This document shows positions 55,946-64,000 of a DNA stretch of 64,000 nucleotides, piece by piece; the stretch's first letter is position 1; the number at the start of each line of letters is the position of its first letter. Made by a program: the position numbers and the translations under genes. Below the pieces are notes generated by a model that was not told the origin of the DNA, ran no database searches, and was given only the letters and a program-made list of their open reading frames with translations. Origin of the DNA: Vallitalea longa (GTDB taxonomy: Bacteria; Bacillota; Clostridia; Lachnospirales; Vallitaleaceae); assembly GCF_027923465.1 (NCBI RefSeq), contig NZ_BRLB01000001.1:868001-932000 (forward strand), read 5' to 3'.

Positions 55946-56035
55946 ATGTCAATTTATGAGTGTTTATCTCTAATGATATTATTTGCAATGCTTGTCATTG
56001 CAATTTTAGATACGACTAAAACGACAAAAAAATAA
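55946..56035 (+). CDS. Holin-like type I toxin peptide
   Basis: 29 residues: MSIYECLSLMILFAMLVIAI then LDTTKTTKK. A short N-terminal cap, one membrane helix (about residues 4-22) and a polar Lys-rich tail are typical of the putative holin-like toxin family (PF16935) of Gram-positive type I systems. The ribosome site AAGGGGGTGGCGCCC ahead of the ATG is the unusually strong site these toxins carry, which antisense RNA must counter. The stop codon is inside a terminator shared with the antisense RNA. Overexpressed peptide would depolarise the membrane. It is too short for ordinary gene calling. Confidence 0.82.
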   Translation: MSIYECLSLMILFAMLVIAILDTTKTTKK

Positions 56036-56072
56036 TCACCCCTGCCCGCAAAGTAGGATTGTGATTATTTTT
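56028..56072. terminator. Bidirectional terminator shared by toxin mRNA and antisense RNA
   Basis: A perfect 12-bp stem AAAAATAATCAC / GTGATTATTTTT with a 21-base loop CCCTGCCCGC...AGGATT; it overlaps the toxin stop codon. Confidence 0.85.
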
Positions 56073-56123
56073 TATTAGTTTAAAAATGATCGCCAATTGC
56101 TCGGCTAATTACTTACTTTTTAT
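56028..56123 (-). ncRNA. Predicted antitoxin antisense RNA
   Basis: A minus-strand promoter at 56130-56157 would start an RNA near 56123 that ends at the shared terminator, about 95 bases. It overlaps the 3' end of the toxin mRNA, as in the TxpA/RatA arrangement. A small hairpin GCC-GAGCAATT-GGC lies within it. Predicted only. Confidence 0.55.
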
Positions 56124-56129
56124 AGTTTT

Positions 56130-56157
56130 ATAATACTCATTGTAAATGTCCTGTCAA
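56130..56157 (-). promoter_or_regulatory. Promoter of the antisense RNA
   Basis: On the minus strand TTGACA (56157-56152) and TATTAT (56135-56130) have a 16-base spacer. The remainder of 56158-56364 holds nothing recognised. Confidence 0.65.
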
Positions 56158-56364
56158 CACTTCAGTAATTCATTATTTATTATTTCCTTCATAACTTTTT
56201 ATATACAAACAAAATGATAAGACTAAGAGAATTTTTATCTTATTTAATTACGTTCATGATTTTTTGTATAATAATATTATTTATTTAACCTAATGAGTAT
56301 AAATCGAATGAGTCAATATTCTTCTACCAATTCATAAACTCTAGTAGCTGGTACCATTACATCT

Positions 56365-57153
56365 CTACAATTGTTCTGCTAATTCTTTAAAAATATTAAC
56401 TGTAAAACTGTTAAAGTGGTCAGGACTCTTGATGAAATTATCCCACTTGCTATCATAATCACTCGAATCATTTTGAAAGACATAGTCTAACATTTTTTCA
56501 GTATCTATACCCGTTAAATTCTCCCAAAACTGTCTATTAGTTTTAATCTCACCTGGTAATGGGTAATAACCATTTGATGCTAAGTTAAATTTTCCTTTTG
56601 ATGGCTCTGTAAGCAATCCACCTGCCCCTAGGACATTTAGAATAGCTGTACAAAAGCCACAATTAGGTATATCTGTCTCAAAACTAATCTCAGAGTTGGC
56701 TGTTAGTGTCCCATCAGTATTTAACTCTAATTTACCATTTTTAAGCAGATCTTCTAAAGCTCTCATTTCAGCGTGTTTTTGATCTTTTGTTGAGTATTCT
56801 CCCATTTTCACTCCATCAACTTCAACTGTTGTCTTAGCAATTTGCTGTCCTTCAGCGTTATAAGGATAAATTCTTAACCCATTGTATAGACCTTCAAAGT
56901 TTAATTGTAATTGACCCATAGCTTTATCAAATTCTTCAGGTGGTTTAACTATTTTTCTTTGTCTTCTGCGACTTGTTGTTGTAACCTTAAATATTTCATT
57001 TGCATTAATACATGTTCCTTGTATCTTTTGGAGACTTCTTGCTTCTCCCAAAATGCCTTTTTCTATAGTAGCTTTAGTAGCTTTTTTTCTAGGGTTTTCT
57101 CCTTCCAATTTATACCCATTGTCATTTGCTTTCCTTTTCCTTTTTTTCCCCAT
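56365..57153 (-). CDS. Free-standing deaminase-fold protein
   Basis: 262 residues from the ATG at 57153, with GAGG eight bases upstream. The first 60 residues are very basic (MGKKRKRKANDNGYKLEGEN). The centre has KHAEMRALEDLLKNGKLEL with the zinc-binding His and catalytic Glu (HAE, about residue 125), and then ETDIPNCGFCTAILNVLG with the CxxC pair (about residues 164-167). HAE plus PxCxxC is the zinc site of the cytidine-deaminase superfamily, in the arrangement of bacterial toxin-type nucleic-acid deaminases. No signal peptide, no secretion domain and no recognised immunity partner is adjacent. The substrate is unknown. Confidence 0.7.
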   Translation of the reverse strand: MGKKRKRKANDNGYKLEGENPRKKATKATIEKGILGEARSLQKIQGTCINANEIFKVTTTSRRRQRKIVKPPEEFDKAMGQLQLNFEGLYNGLRIYPYNAEGQQIAKTTVEVDGVKMGEYSTKDQKHAEMRALEDLLKNGKLELNTDGTLTANSEISFETDIPNCGFCTAILNVLGAGGLLTEPSKGKFNLASNGYYPLPGEIKTNRQFWENLTGIDTEKMLDYVFQNDSSDYDSKWDNFIKSPDHFNSFTVNIFKELAEQL

Positions 57154-57374
57154 ATCAAACACCTCTTATACTTTTTATTCATTATATATCTTAGCCATTA
57201 CCTAATCAATGCTTTAGGACAGATACAGTAATAACTCCGTACTGATATTGGAATCCTAACATAATTTCTGCTACTTAGCATAAGATATATTATAGTCTAT
57301 GTCCATAAAAGAAGTGTTTGCATAAATCAGACAATCCATTGATAATAAAGATACAATAGATTTACCACAATTTA

Positions 57375-58709
57375 TTACTCAAAAACTTTATACGTACTTG
57401 GTGGATAAACCCTATCCAATAAGATTATTCCATCATACTGATCTCTTGGAACGAATTTCTGTACATTTGATCTAACGACTTCATCTGTCAAACCATCTTC
57501 ACTTGCATATAACTCAGTAAACATCCATTCATTAGACTCATCCTGTTTCTCATGGCTAGAAAAGTCAACGAAAGAAGTTTCATATCCGCTTCTACCTATT
57601 ATCTCTTCTAGACTTCCATCTGGAACATTTGGTATATCAAAAACCTGTTGTGTTGTAATTGCTGATGCCTTACCCCCTTGCATGTATAAACCTATTACAT
57701 ACATATCTTTTCCATACTCTTTATTCAATAGTTCTCCCATACTCTCAAAACTATTAATCCATTCATCGTTATCAAGCGCAAGCATCTGTGATGTATTCTT
57801 TGCTATATGATCGTTATGACCCCATATGATGATTTTCTTATCTGGGTTGGCTGTCATATACCATTTCACGTTATCTGCCATGATGACATCTCTAAAAGCA
57901 TATCCTTCAACATTATCTGCCATCATCATTTTCACTATGTTTATTCTATTTTCTATAGTACGGAGTGCACTATCTACCAATGAAGTATTGTCAGGGTATA
58001 CAGCTTCTAATTTACTACGATTATCTTTTATGTATTTAACCATTTCATCATACTTACTTTTATAATTATCAATAAGCTGTTGATATTCTTCTGCATGTCC
58101 AGTTTCAAATGCATATTTATTGACTAATGCGTAATAATCCTGAAGGAATCCAATATCCAGATTATAATAATCTTCTCCAACTTTTTCATCCACTTTCTCC
58201 AACCATTGAGCCATGTATTCTATAAAATACATACTAGTGAACTGCATATCAAAACCGAAAAGTTCCATTGGATTGTCAGTATCTTTCTGTTCTTTTATGT
58301 AATCAAACAATTCTAGGGTTTCTTTAGAATGCCAAACTGGTAGGATACTGTATTTCATCATATCTTTTGATGATAGGTCTTCGCTATTCATGACCATTGC
58401 AGACTCACCTAACCCTGATTCGAATCCAACTGCATCAAATCCAAGTTCCTCATGTAGATACTTGATTAATCTTGTTTTTATTGTTCTATAATCTCCTACA
58501 CTATGGAAATTTTCTCCTAGAGACACGATCTTTTTATCCTTCAATAAGTCTTTCAAGAATTCCAAGTCACTATAATCCTTAGAATCCAGAGACTTGATTT
58601 CATTAACGTTCTCTTTATACCATTTTTCGGTAATATCAACTTTACTACATGCTACCGAACTAGCAGCCATTATTATTATCAACAACACACACACATTTTT
58701 TTTAATCAT
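57375..58709 (-). CDS. Erythromycin-esterase-family lipoprotein
   Basis: 444 residues. A lipoprotein signal ends SVAC at residue 21. The Ere-type fold is recognisable: KKIVSLGENFHSVGDYRTIK contains the catalytic-type His (normally GE.xHGxxE), then FDAVGFESGLGESAMVMNSE and IIWGHNDHIAKNTSQML with the second His pair. Cytoplasmic Ere enzymes open macrolide rings; this lipid-anchored version probably has another substrate. A BceR-like box and a TATAAT with a poor -35 lie upstream, so the gene may be induced with the peptide-resistance transporters. GGAGG lies ahead of the ATG. Confidence 0.82.
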   Translation of the reverse strand: MIKKNVCVLLIIIMAASSVACSKVDITEKWYKENVNEIKSLDSKDYSDLEFLKDLLKDKKIVSLGENFHSVGDYRTIKTRLIKYLHEELGFDAVGFESGLGESAMVMNSEDLSSKDMMKYSILPVWHSKETLELFDYIKEQKDTDNPMELFGFDMQFTSMYFIEYMAQWLEKVDEKVGEDYYNLDIGFLQDYYALVNKYAFETGHAEEYQQLIDNYKSKYDEMVKYIKDNRSKLEAVYPDNTSLVDSALRTIENRINIVKMMMADNVEGYAFRDVIMADNVKWYMTANPDKKIIIWGHNDHIAKNTSQMLALDNDEWINSFESMGELLNKEYGKDMYVIGLYMQGGKASAITTQQVFDIPNVPDGSLEEIIGRSGYETSFVDFSSHEKQDESNEWMFTELYASEDGLTDEVVRSNVQKFVPRDQYDGIILLDRVYPPSTYKVFE

Positions 58710-58788
58710 AACTTATTCCTCCTAATAAAATCCATCTACAGCTATAAAATATTGTGTTTTAGATTAAATATATCAAATTTCTTAATAT

Positions 58789-58861
58789 ATTATAGCTAAG
58801 TGTAGTTACATGTTCCATTGGTATAACTTACATATAATGTATTAATCTTACATTTTTGTAA
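58789..58861 (-). promoter_or_regulatory. BceR-like box with weak promoter ahead of the esterase-like lipoprotein
   Basis: On the minus strand TTACA-AAAA-TGTAA (58861-58848) matches TNACA-N4-TGTAA. ATGTAA half-sites recur at about 20-22-base steps, near two DNA turns. A -10 TATAAT (58794-58789) has a 17-base spacer to the poor -35 TGGAAC, as expected for an activator-dependent promoter. Confidence 0.6.
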
Positions 58862-58946
58862 GCTATTAATTGTATTGAAGAAGAACTCATATGAAACGCT
58901 TCTATTTCATATGCTTAGAAAGGACTTTCTTATGAGGTAAAAAACA

Positions 58947-58990
58947 ATTTAAGCATCGTTTATAGTAACTACTATAGACGATGCTTAAAT
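58947..58990 (-). terminator. Terminator of the sugar ABC operon
   Basis: A 20-bp stem (ATTTAAGCATCGT-T-TATAGT with its complement, one mismatch) and a 4-base loop; on the minus strand TGTTTTTTA follows. Confidence 0.85.
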
Positions 58991-59065
58991 CTTATGTTTA
59001 TATGAATTATATTTAATGAGCTTTATTAAAAAATATATAACATAATATTTTCGAACTTACAATCT

Positions 59066-59887
59066 TTATCCTTTTACAGCTCCCGCTGTCATACCTTGGA
59101 TAAATTGTTTTTGTAAAATTATATATATCACTAATATAGGTATTGTGGCAATTACTATACCTGCGAAAACAGCTGGATAATCTGACATATACTCGCCCTT
59201 CATAGAATATATTGCTAAAGGTAATGGCTTGATTGAATCACCTCTAGTAAATAATAAAGGATAAGTGAAATCATTCCAGATAAGTACACTATTATAAATG
59301 ACAGTGGTACTTACAGCTGCCTTGCTTAAAGGCATAACGATCTTACTGTATATCTGCATTTCCTTACATCCATCAATATACGCAGCTTCAAGTATTGAGT
59401 TTGGTAATGAACTAAAGAAACCGACAAAAATGAAAATCGATATTGGTGTAGACATTGCTATATAACTTAAAATCAATCCAAAATAGTTATTATATAGATT
59501 TAATGATTTTACAGTCAAAAATAATGGTACCATACCAACTTGAGTCGGAATCATTAATCCTAGAACAAATAGGAAGTAAGTTGCTTTTGTGATTTTCCAT
59601 TTGGATCTAGAAATTGCAAATGCAGCTAAAGAACTTAATAGTACTGTAATAACAATTGATACGAAAGTTATAATTACACTGTTTTTCATATAATGCAATA
59701 CATCGATTTCTTCCCACACCCTAGTTAAATTTGCAAAAGAGAATGATTTGGGTAAACCTAATATATTACTGAACAATTCTCCTGATGTTTTGAAAGGTGT
59801 CAAAAATATTACATACAAAGGTATCAGCCAAATGATGGCAATAATGATTATAGTTATATAAAGCGATATGTTCTTTTTAGTTTTCAA
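59066..59887 (-). CDS. Carbohydrate ABC transporter permease (MalG-type)
   Basis: 273 residues from a TTG at 59887, supported by AGGGGG eight bases upstream; the nearby ATG is out of frame. There are six membrane helices. The EAA loop reads EAAYIDGCKEMQIYSKIVMP, typical of CUT1 sugar importers. It partners the MalF-type permease encoded 13 bases upstream. No ATPase gene is in the operon, so a shared MsmK-type ATPase elsewhere is likely. Confidence 0.9.
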   Translation of the reverse strand: MKTKKNISLYITIIIIAIIWLIPLYVIFLTPFKTSGELFSNILGLPKSFSFANLTRVWEEIDVLHYMKNSVIITFVSIVITVLLSSLAAFAISRSKWKITKATYFLFVLGLMIPTQVGMVPLFLTVKSLNLYNNYFGLILSYIAMSTPISIFIFVGFFSSLPNSILEAAYIDGCKEMQIYSKIVMPLSKAAVSTTVIYNSVLIWNDFTYPLLFTRGDSIKPLPLAIYSMKGEYMSDYPAVFAGIVIATIPILVIYIILQKQFIQGMTAGAVKG

Positions 59888-59900
59888 TTGTCATTACCCC

Positions 59901-60797
59901 CTAGTTGTTCATTTCTTTTTTACGCAAATAAATCAACTGACCAAATCCTATAAAAGCAATTACAATTAATAGAATTACAGAAATCGCTGATGCAAAACCC
60001 ATTCGTTGATACTTAAATGCATAATCATATGTTAATTTAGCCAATACTTCTGTAGATTGAGATGGACCACCATCCGTCATAATATATATCATGTCAAATA
60101 CTTTAAAGCATCCGATAGTAGTCAAAACAACTGCTATAGTAGTAGCTGGGGCAATTGACGGAAGAATAACATGTCTTAACTCTTGCCAACGTGAAGCTCC
60201 TTCGATTTTACTTACTTCAAACATCTCTTTTGGAATATTGTTCATTGCTGCAAGGAATATAATCATCTCAAATCCTACCCATTGCCATATCTGAACAATA
60301 GCTACTGAATATAGAGCTATATCACCATTTCCTAACCAGTTCTGTGCTAAAGCTCCTAATCCTAGAGTCTCTAATAATTTATTTAAAATACCTATATTAG
60401 GGTCATACATAAAATCCCAAGTAAAACTTATCGCTACTGAAGACATTACTACTGGCATAAAGAAGTATGTCTTGAAAAATCCTTTTCCTCTAATATTTTT
60501 GCTGATTACATAAGCTAGTGTAAATGAAATCAATGTCTGGAATACCAATACAAAGAAAGAATAGATTACATTGTTTTTCAGAGCTATCCAGAATACTGGT
60601 GTGTTCGTAAATAATTCTTTGAAATTAGCAAAACCAACAAAATCCATTGGAGCACCAGGATATGGTAATTTGAAAAAACTATAGAATGAAGAACTTATTA
60701 TCGGAAATAGGAAAAATACACAGTAGACTAATAATGAAGGTACTATAATCAGTATATAGAACCATTCTTGCTTATATTTTTTCTTTTTTGAAATCAC
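59901..60797 (-). CDS. Carbohydrate ABC transporter permease (MalF-type)
   Basis: 298 residues from a GTG at 60797, with AGGAGG eleven bases upstream. There are six membrane helices and the EAA motif SKIEGASRWQELRHVILPSI. CUT1 family. Substrate specificity is set by the binding protein encoded just upstream. It forms the membrane pair with the MalG-type protein. Confidence 0.9.
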   Translation of the reverse strand: MISKKKKYKQEWFYILIIVPSLLVYCVFFLFPIISSSFYSFFKLPYPGAPMDFVGFANFKELFTNTPVFWIALKNNVIYSFFVLVFQTLISFTLAYVISKNIRGKGFFKTYFFMPVVMSSVAISFTWDFMYDPNIGILNKLLETLGLGALAQNWLGNGDIALYSVAIVQIWQWVGFEMIIFLAAMNNIPKEMFEVSKIEGASRWQELRHVILPSIAPATTIAVVLTTIGCFKVFDMIYIMTDGGPSQSTEVLAKLTYDYAFKYQRMGFASAISVILLIVIAFIGFGQLIYLRKKEMNN

Positions 60798-60829
60798 AAC
60801 AATAACAACCTCCTATTTGACATTTATAT

Positions 60830-60853
60830 GGGAGGTCTATAAATCAACCTCCC
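60830..60853 (-). other. Intercistronic stem-loop between binding protein and permease genes
   Basis: GGGAGGT/ACCTCCC with a 10-base loop. On the minus strand it follows the binding-protein stop, before the permease. Such loops usually protect the upstream message and keep binding protein in excess. Confidence 0.6.
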
Positions 60854-60866
60854 AAAAAACAATATC

Positions 60867-62156
60867 TTATTTATTAGCAGCTAGATTTTTATCAATTTCC
60901 TTTTGCCATTTTTCCATAAGTTGATCCAAATCAGCTCCTGGATTACTTAATACTTCAACAATAAGATTTGACATAACATCTTGATTCTGGCTACTAACTT
61001 GATGGAACATAAGTGCATAGTATCCATCATCACCATTAAGTAATTCTTCTGCAGTTTTTAAATCTTCATTATCATAATTAACATCTTTAACAACTGTCAA
61101 TTGACCTGTTTCATTACTAATAATATTCATAGCTTCTGGAGAACACATGTATTCAGCAAATTTCAAACTTGCTTCTTTATGCTTAGTTTCAGCATTCACA
61201 CCTAGTAATAATCCTGGAACATTAACACCTCTGACTGCTGTTCCACCTTGTGCTGGAATATTGAAAACACCAAAGTCTATATCCGGATTAAGATCTCTAA
61301 CCGTACTCATTGACCATGTACCTGTTGGTATCATTGCAGCTTGTTCTTGTCCGAATGCACCAACCATTGCATCATATTTCGTACCAGTTATATTATCTTG
61401 GAAATATCCAGAATCTCTTAATTTCACTAACATCTCTAAAGTAGCTTTTATACTTGGTATGTCAGATATTTTCTTATCTCCTGCTTCAACACTTTCCATA
61501 ATGAATGGATCTTCTTCTACATTTGCCATTAGACTTATAAAGAAAAGTTGTGGCACCCATAATTCCCCTACTGAATAATTGATAGGAGTAATACCAGCAT
61601 TCTTTAAAGTTTCACATACATTAAGGAAATCTTCCCATGTAGTTGGCACTTCTAGGTTATTTTCTGCAAACATTGTCTTATTATAATACATAGCTGTTGG
61701 ATTTGTTGTTTGTACTAGAGCATATTGTTTTCCATCTACTTGTCCTGCTGCTAATCCGTCATCATCAAAATGTGATAATATATCTGACTGATCAGATAGA
61801 TCCATATATGCACCTGCATTTGCGATGTTTATAAGTTCTCCACCTGGATGTACTGCAAATACATCTCCAGATTCTCCACCGAAAACACGCATTGTCAATG
61901 TTGTATAATAATCATTAGTTGGTATGATTTCCATTTCAACATTAATATTCGGATTCTTCTCTTCAAACATATCAATTACTTTTTCATAAGAAGTCTTGTC
62001 TTCATTTCTCCAATGAAAGAAAGAAATAGTTACTTTCTCATCACCCTTTGTTCCAGAACCATCATTTGTATCTTCTTTTTCAGATTTTGCACAGCCTGTA
62101 AAAACTGAGCCTAACATAACTAAAGTTAATAACATTACAACCATTTTTTTTAACAT
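60867..62156 (-). CDS. Sugar-binding lipoprotein of the ABC importer
   Basis: 429 residues. The lipoprotein signal ends FTGC at residue 22. The mature part is a family 1 sugar-binding protein: VTISFFHWRNEDKTSYEKVI, TNPTAMYYNKTMFAENNLEV, MIPTGTWSMSTVRDLNPDID, EASLKFAEYMCSPEAM. It delivers a carbohydrate to the two permeases downstream. GGAGG lies ahead of the ATG. An aldolase gene and a kinase-like gene lie upstream on the same strand and suggest the same sugar pathway. The sugar is unknown. Confidence 0.92.
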   Translation of the reverse strand: MLKKMVVMLLTLVMLGSVFTGCAKSEKEDTNDGSGTKGDEKVTISFFHWRNEDKTSYEKVIDMFEEKNPNINVEMEIIPTNDYYTTLTMRVFGGESGDVFAVHPGGELINIANAGAYMDLSDQSDILSHFDDDGLAAGQVDGKQYALVQTTNPTAMYYNKTMFAENNLEVPTTWEDFLNVCETLKNAGITPINYSVGELWVPQLFFISLMANVEEDPFIMESVEAGDKKISDIPSIKATLEMLVKLRDSGYFQDNITGTKYDAMVGAFGQEQAAMIPTGTWSMSTVRDLNPDIDFGVFNIPAQGGTAVRGVNVPGLLLGVNAETKHKEASLKFAEYMCSPEAMNIISNETGQLTVVKDVNYDNEDLKTAEELLNGDDGYYALMFHQVSSQNQDVMSNLIVEVLSNPGADLDQLMEKWQKEIDKNLAANK

Positions 62157-62261
62157 TTAATCTTCCTCCTTTAATATATAATGCTTTCTAGGTATTTCTA
62201 AATCTTATTGATTAATGAGATTATATTATTATAAAAAATTACCTACTTATTTGTAAAACCC

Positions 62262-62276
62262 TTGACTAATAGTCAA
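62262..62276. promoter_or_regulatory. Palindrome ahead of the sugar importer operon
   Basis: The 15-base inverted repeat TTGACTAATAGTCAA lies 106 bases before the binding-protein start. It may be a repressor operator. The remainder of 62157-62439 has only AT-rich promoter-like sequence. Confidence 0.35.
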
Positions 62277-62439
62277 AATCTTGCTTATAAATATAATAAG
62301 TTTGAAGGTAATTTTTATTACTACCTATTTATTCTAGTGGACACTGGACATATGAACATAATTGATTATTAAACATTAATTTTTCTTATTAACAATAGTT
62401 ATACTAATTTTTCGAACCCCTACCCAACACATTTTAACT

Positions 62440-63114
62440 CTATTTGATAATGATTTTATCGGTTTTATACGTTTTCTTCCAATCACTAGTAAACTGTTGA
62501 ACACTCCAATCTGTTAATGGGTGTTCTATAGATTTATCTAATAATTCAAGTGGTACAGTTATTGAATCAACACCTAGATTGCTTACATCAGCTATCTGTT
62601 GTACATTTTTAAAAGAAGCTGCCAAAACTTTTGTATCTAAATTATATAATTCAAATTGATTCAATATATCATTAACTACATTAACACCACTTCCACTTAT
62701 ATTATCTATACGATTAACATAAGGCGCTACGAAATCCGCTCCCGCTACAGCTGCCATAAGTGCTTGATTAGCTGTTATTACTGCAGTTGCAGTTATTTTG
62801 AATCCTTCTTTTTTCAATTGTTTTATTGCTTTTATTCCCTCTGCGATAACAGGAACCTTGATATATAATTCACCTTCAACGTTATCTCTTATATAGTGAG
62901 CTTCCTCAACTATTCCTTCACAAGTCGTACTAAGAGTTTGAACATGAAGCATTGTTTCTTTACCAATTACTCCTTTGATATCTTTTAGGATATCAAGAAA
63001 ATCTCTGTTCTCTTTTGAAATGATTGATGGATTAGTTGTTACACCGCTCAATGGATAAATATCCATTGCTTTTTTAATATCATTGATATTTGCTGTATCT
63101 AGTATATAAATCAT
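62440..63114 (-). CDS. Transaldolase-like fructose-6-phosphate aldolase
   Basis: 224 residues from the ATG at 63114; AAAGGTGATAAC precedes it, whereas a longer upstream frame has no site. It is a small TalC/FSA-type barrel: MIYILDTANINDIKKAMDIY, LSGVTTNPSIISKE, the Schiff-base Lys in ELYIKVPVIAEGIKAIK, and SGSGVNVVNDILNQFELYNL. It splits or forms sugar phosphates. Next to a sugar importer, it likely serves catabolism of the imported sugar. Aldolase versus transaldolase activity cannot be told from the sequence. Confidence 0.9.
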   Translation of the reverse strand: MIYILDTANINDIKKAMDIYPLSGVTTNPSIISKENRDFLDILKDIKGVIGKETMLHVQTLSTTCEGIVEEAHYIRDNVEGELYIKVPVIAEGIKAIKQLKKEGFKITATAVITANQALMAAVAGADFVAPYVNRIDNISGSGVNVVNDILNQFELYNLDTKVLAASFKNVQQIADVSNLGVDSITVPLELLDKSIEHPLTDWSVQQFTSDWKKTYKTDKIIIK

Positions 63115-63219
63115 GTTATCACCTTTCTCTTTTATATTTTTTATTATATCCATAATAAGTATATTCTACCATCTATTGTAAATATAGAATATTAGTCTTA
63201 TCTACCTTGGAAAAATAAC

Positions 63220-64000
63220 TTATTTATTATCTATTAGTCCTAAATTACCATAATATATTGCTCCTACAGCTTGTGCAAATTGTGCAACTGTGAAATGAGC
63301 ATCATCTTCAAGTTGTTTCATCAATCTAGTATATGCCATTCCTCCATCTGCTACTTCAAATACAATATCTTCTTTTCTTTGTTTTGCACCTTCACACATT
63401 AGTCTGAAGCAATAGTCATTTTTAACTAATCTACCAAATAAAATTCTTGATTTAGCTCTAGGTAACATGATTTTCTCAGTTTCAAACCATGTTATTGCCA
63501 GAGACTCTCCTATTTCTCTAAATATTCTTTTACATGTTTCATCGTTTTCTCTTTCTGGTAGGGACATTAAGTGTTCTAAAAATGGTTTTCTCATATCTAC
63601 TGGTTCTGTAGGTACATAAAATCCTTTTTCACCATCTACTTCCCTTTCAACAACAAAACCTTTATCAAACATTTCTTGGTATAGATCAGGTCTCTTTTCA
63701 GGGAAATATTTCATAGCAAGTCTGAATACACCACTTTGGCTTGTAAATTTTTGTAGCGTACCAGAAAGTTCGGTATTGAAGTTATTTATACTTCTTAGAT
63801 CGTCAGGCTCGAATTCTTTTTCATGATAACTTCCCAAATCAATTATGAAATTGTAATTTTCTAATGGAATTTCAGGAATTTTACCTTCACTATCTATCCA
63901 GCCTGTTCCAAGTTCTGTTCCTAACGTATGGGCATAAACACCATTTTCAACGACATCCTCTTTTCCACCTGCTACCATTTCTACCGCAGCTGTGAAAGAA
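63220..64000 (-). CDS. Partial unrecognised protein, possibly sugar-kinase-like (5' end outside window)
   Basis: The frame is open to the right edge, with SFTAAVEMVAGGKEDVVENG at the boundary, so the ATG inside this part is not the real start; the last 260 residues are present. A glycine-rich GTELGTGWIDSEGKIPEIPL resembles the phosphate-binding loop of ASKHA-type kinases such as ROK proteins. The rest (YNFIIDLGSYHEKEF, LFGRLVKNDYCFRLMCEGAK) I cannot assign with confidence. It is followed by the aldolase gene after 105 bases and is probably co-transcribed. Confidence 0.65.
   Translation of the reverse strand, partial: SFTAAVEMVAGGKEDVVENGVYAHTLGTELGTGWIDSEGKIPEIPLENYNFIIDLGSYHEKEFEPDDLRSINNFNTELSGTLQKFTSQSGVFRLAMKYFPEKRPDLYQEMFDKGFVVEREVDGEKGFYVPTEPVDMRKPFLEHLMSLPERENDETCKRIFREIGESLAITWFETEKIMLPRAKSRILFGRLVKNDYCFRLMCEGAKQRKEDIVFEVADGGMAYTRLMKQLEDDAHFTVAQFAQAVGAIYYGNLGLIDNK

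Larger units (their letters stand above)
58710..59065 (-). other. 356-base intergenic region
   Basis: It contains the promoter and BceR-like box for the esterase-like gene and the terminator of the sugar ABC operon. The rest is AT-rich and empty. Confidence 0.6.

Noticed and set aside
62405-62435. T-loop-like GGGGTTCGAAA on the minus strand past the aldolase gene
   Set aside because: No stem closes the loop and no other tRNA arm is nearby.

Overview
The window is AT-rich, tightly packed DNA from a low-GC, Gram-positive anaerobe. Strong GGAGG-type ribosome binding sites, many SxxC/GC lipoproteins, a Bce-type peptide-resistance module, an H-NOX chemoreceptor, a glycine riboswitch and a holin-like type I toxin point to Clostridia, probably Lachnospirales and possibly Vallitalea-like. 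The genus is an inference. There is no rRNA, complete tRNA, CRISPR array or transposase. Most genes lie on the minus strand.

1-15.3 kb: the end of a Bce-type ABC transporter, a Memo-like lipoprotein, a giant alpha-2-macroglobulin-like protein, a 928-residue lipoprotein, an H-NOX methyl-accepting chemotaxis protein whose predicted O2-binding residues are all present, and a DUF4179-like anchored protein. 15.3-19.5 kb: an FAD oxidoreductase and an ABC-2 exporter next to a regulator that fuses a degenerate ABC domain to LytTR.

19.5-24.9 kb holds the most interesting system. Two WYL-domain regulators are divergent from an RtcB RNA ligase. RtcB is followed by a roughly 490-base non-coding stretch with a tRNA-like T arm and anticodon-like arm, then an SPFH/Band-7 (slipin) protein. 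Together they look like an RNA-repair cassette with its own tRNA-like RNA.

24.9-45.5 kb: lipoproteins, a candidate type VII effector (coiled coil plus DUF4474-like domain) with a DUF5104-like lipoprotein partner, a bimodular GH18 chitinase, a glycine riboswitch ahead of an alanine/glycine:cation symporter, a nitroreductase, an AraC/GyrI regulator, two tandem paralogous giant lipoproteins, and a permease split into two overlapping genes. 45.7-50.4 kb is a complete Bce-type module: response regulator, intramembrane-sensing kinase, ATPase and permease. Three BceR-like boxes (TNACA-N4-TGTAA) lie ahead of this transporter, the one at 1-1351, and an erythromycin-esterase-like lipoprotein at 57375-58709, suggesting one regulon.

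51-57 kb is an accessory cluster: a XRE / ImmA-IrrE / PIN-like operon whose last gene has an in-frame amber stop, a frameshifted acetyltransferase, a Fic protein, a divergent XRE/small-protein pair with a clear operator, a type I toxin-antitoxin module too small for ordinary gene calling, and a free-standing deaminase-like protein. 59-64 kb is a carbohydrate ABC importer with a transaldolase-like aldolase and a partial, unrecognised protein that may be a sugar kinase.
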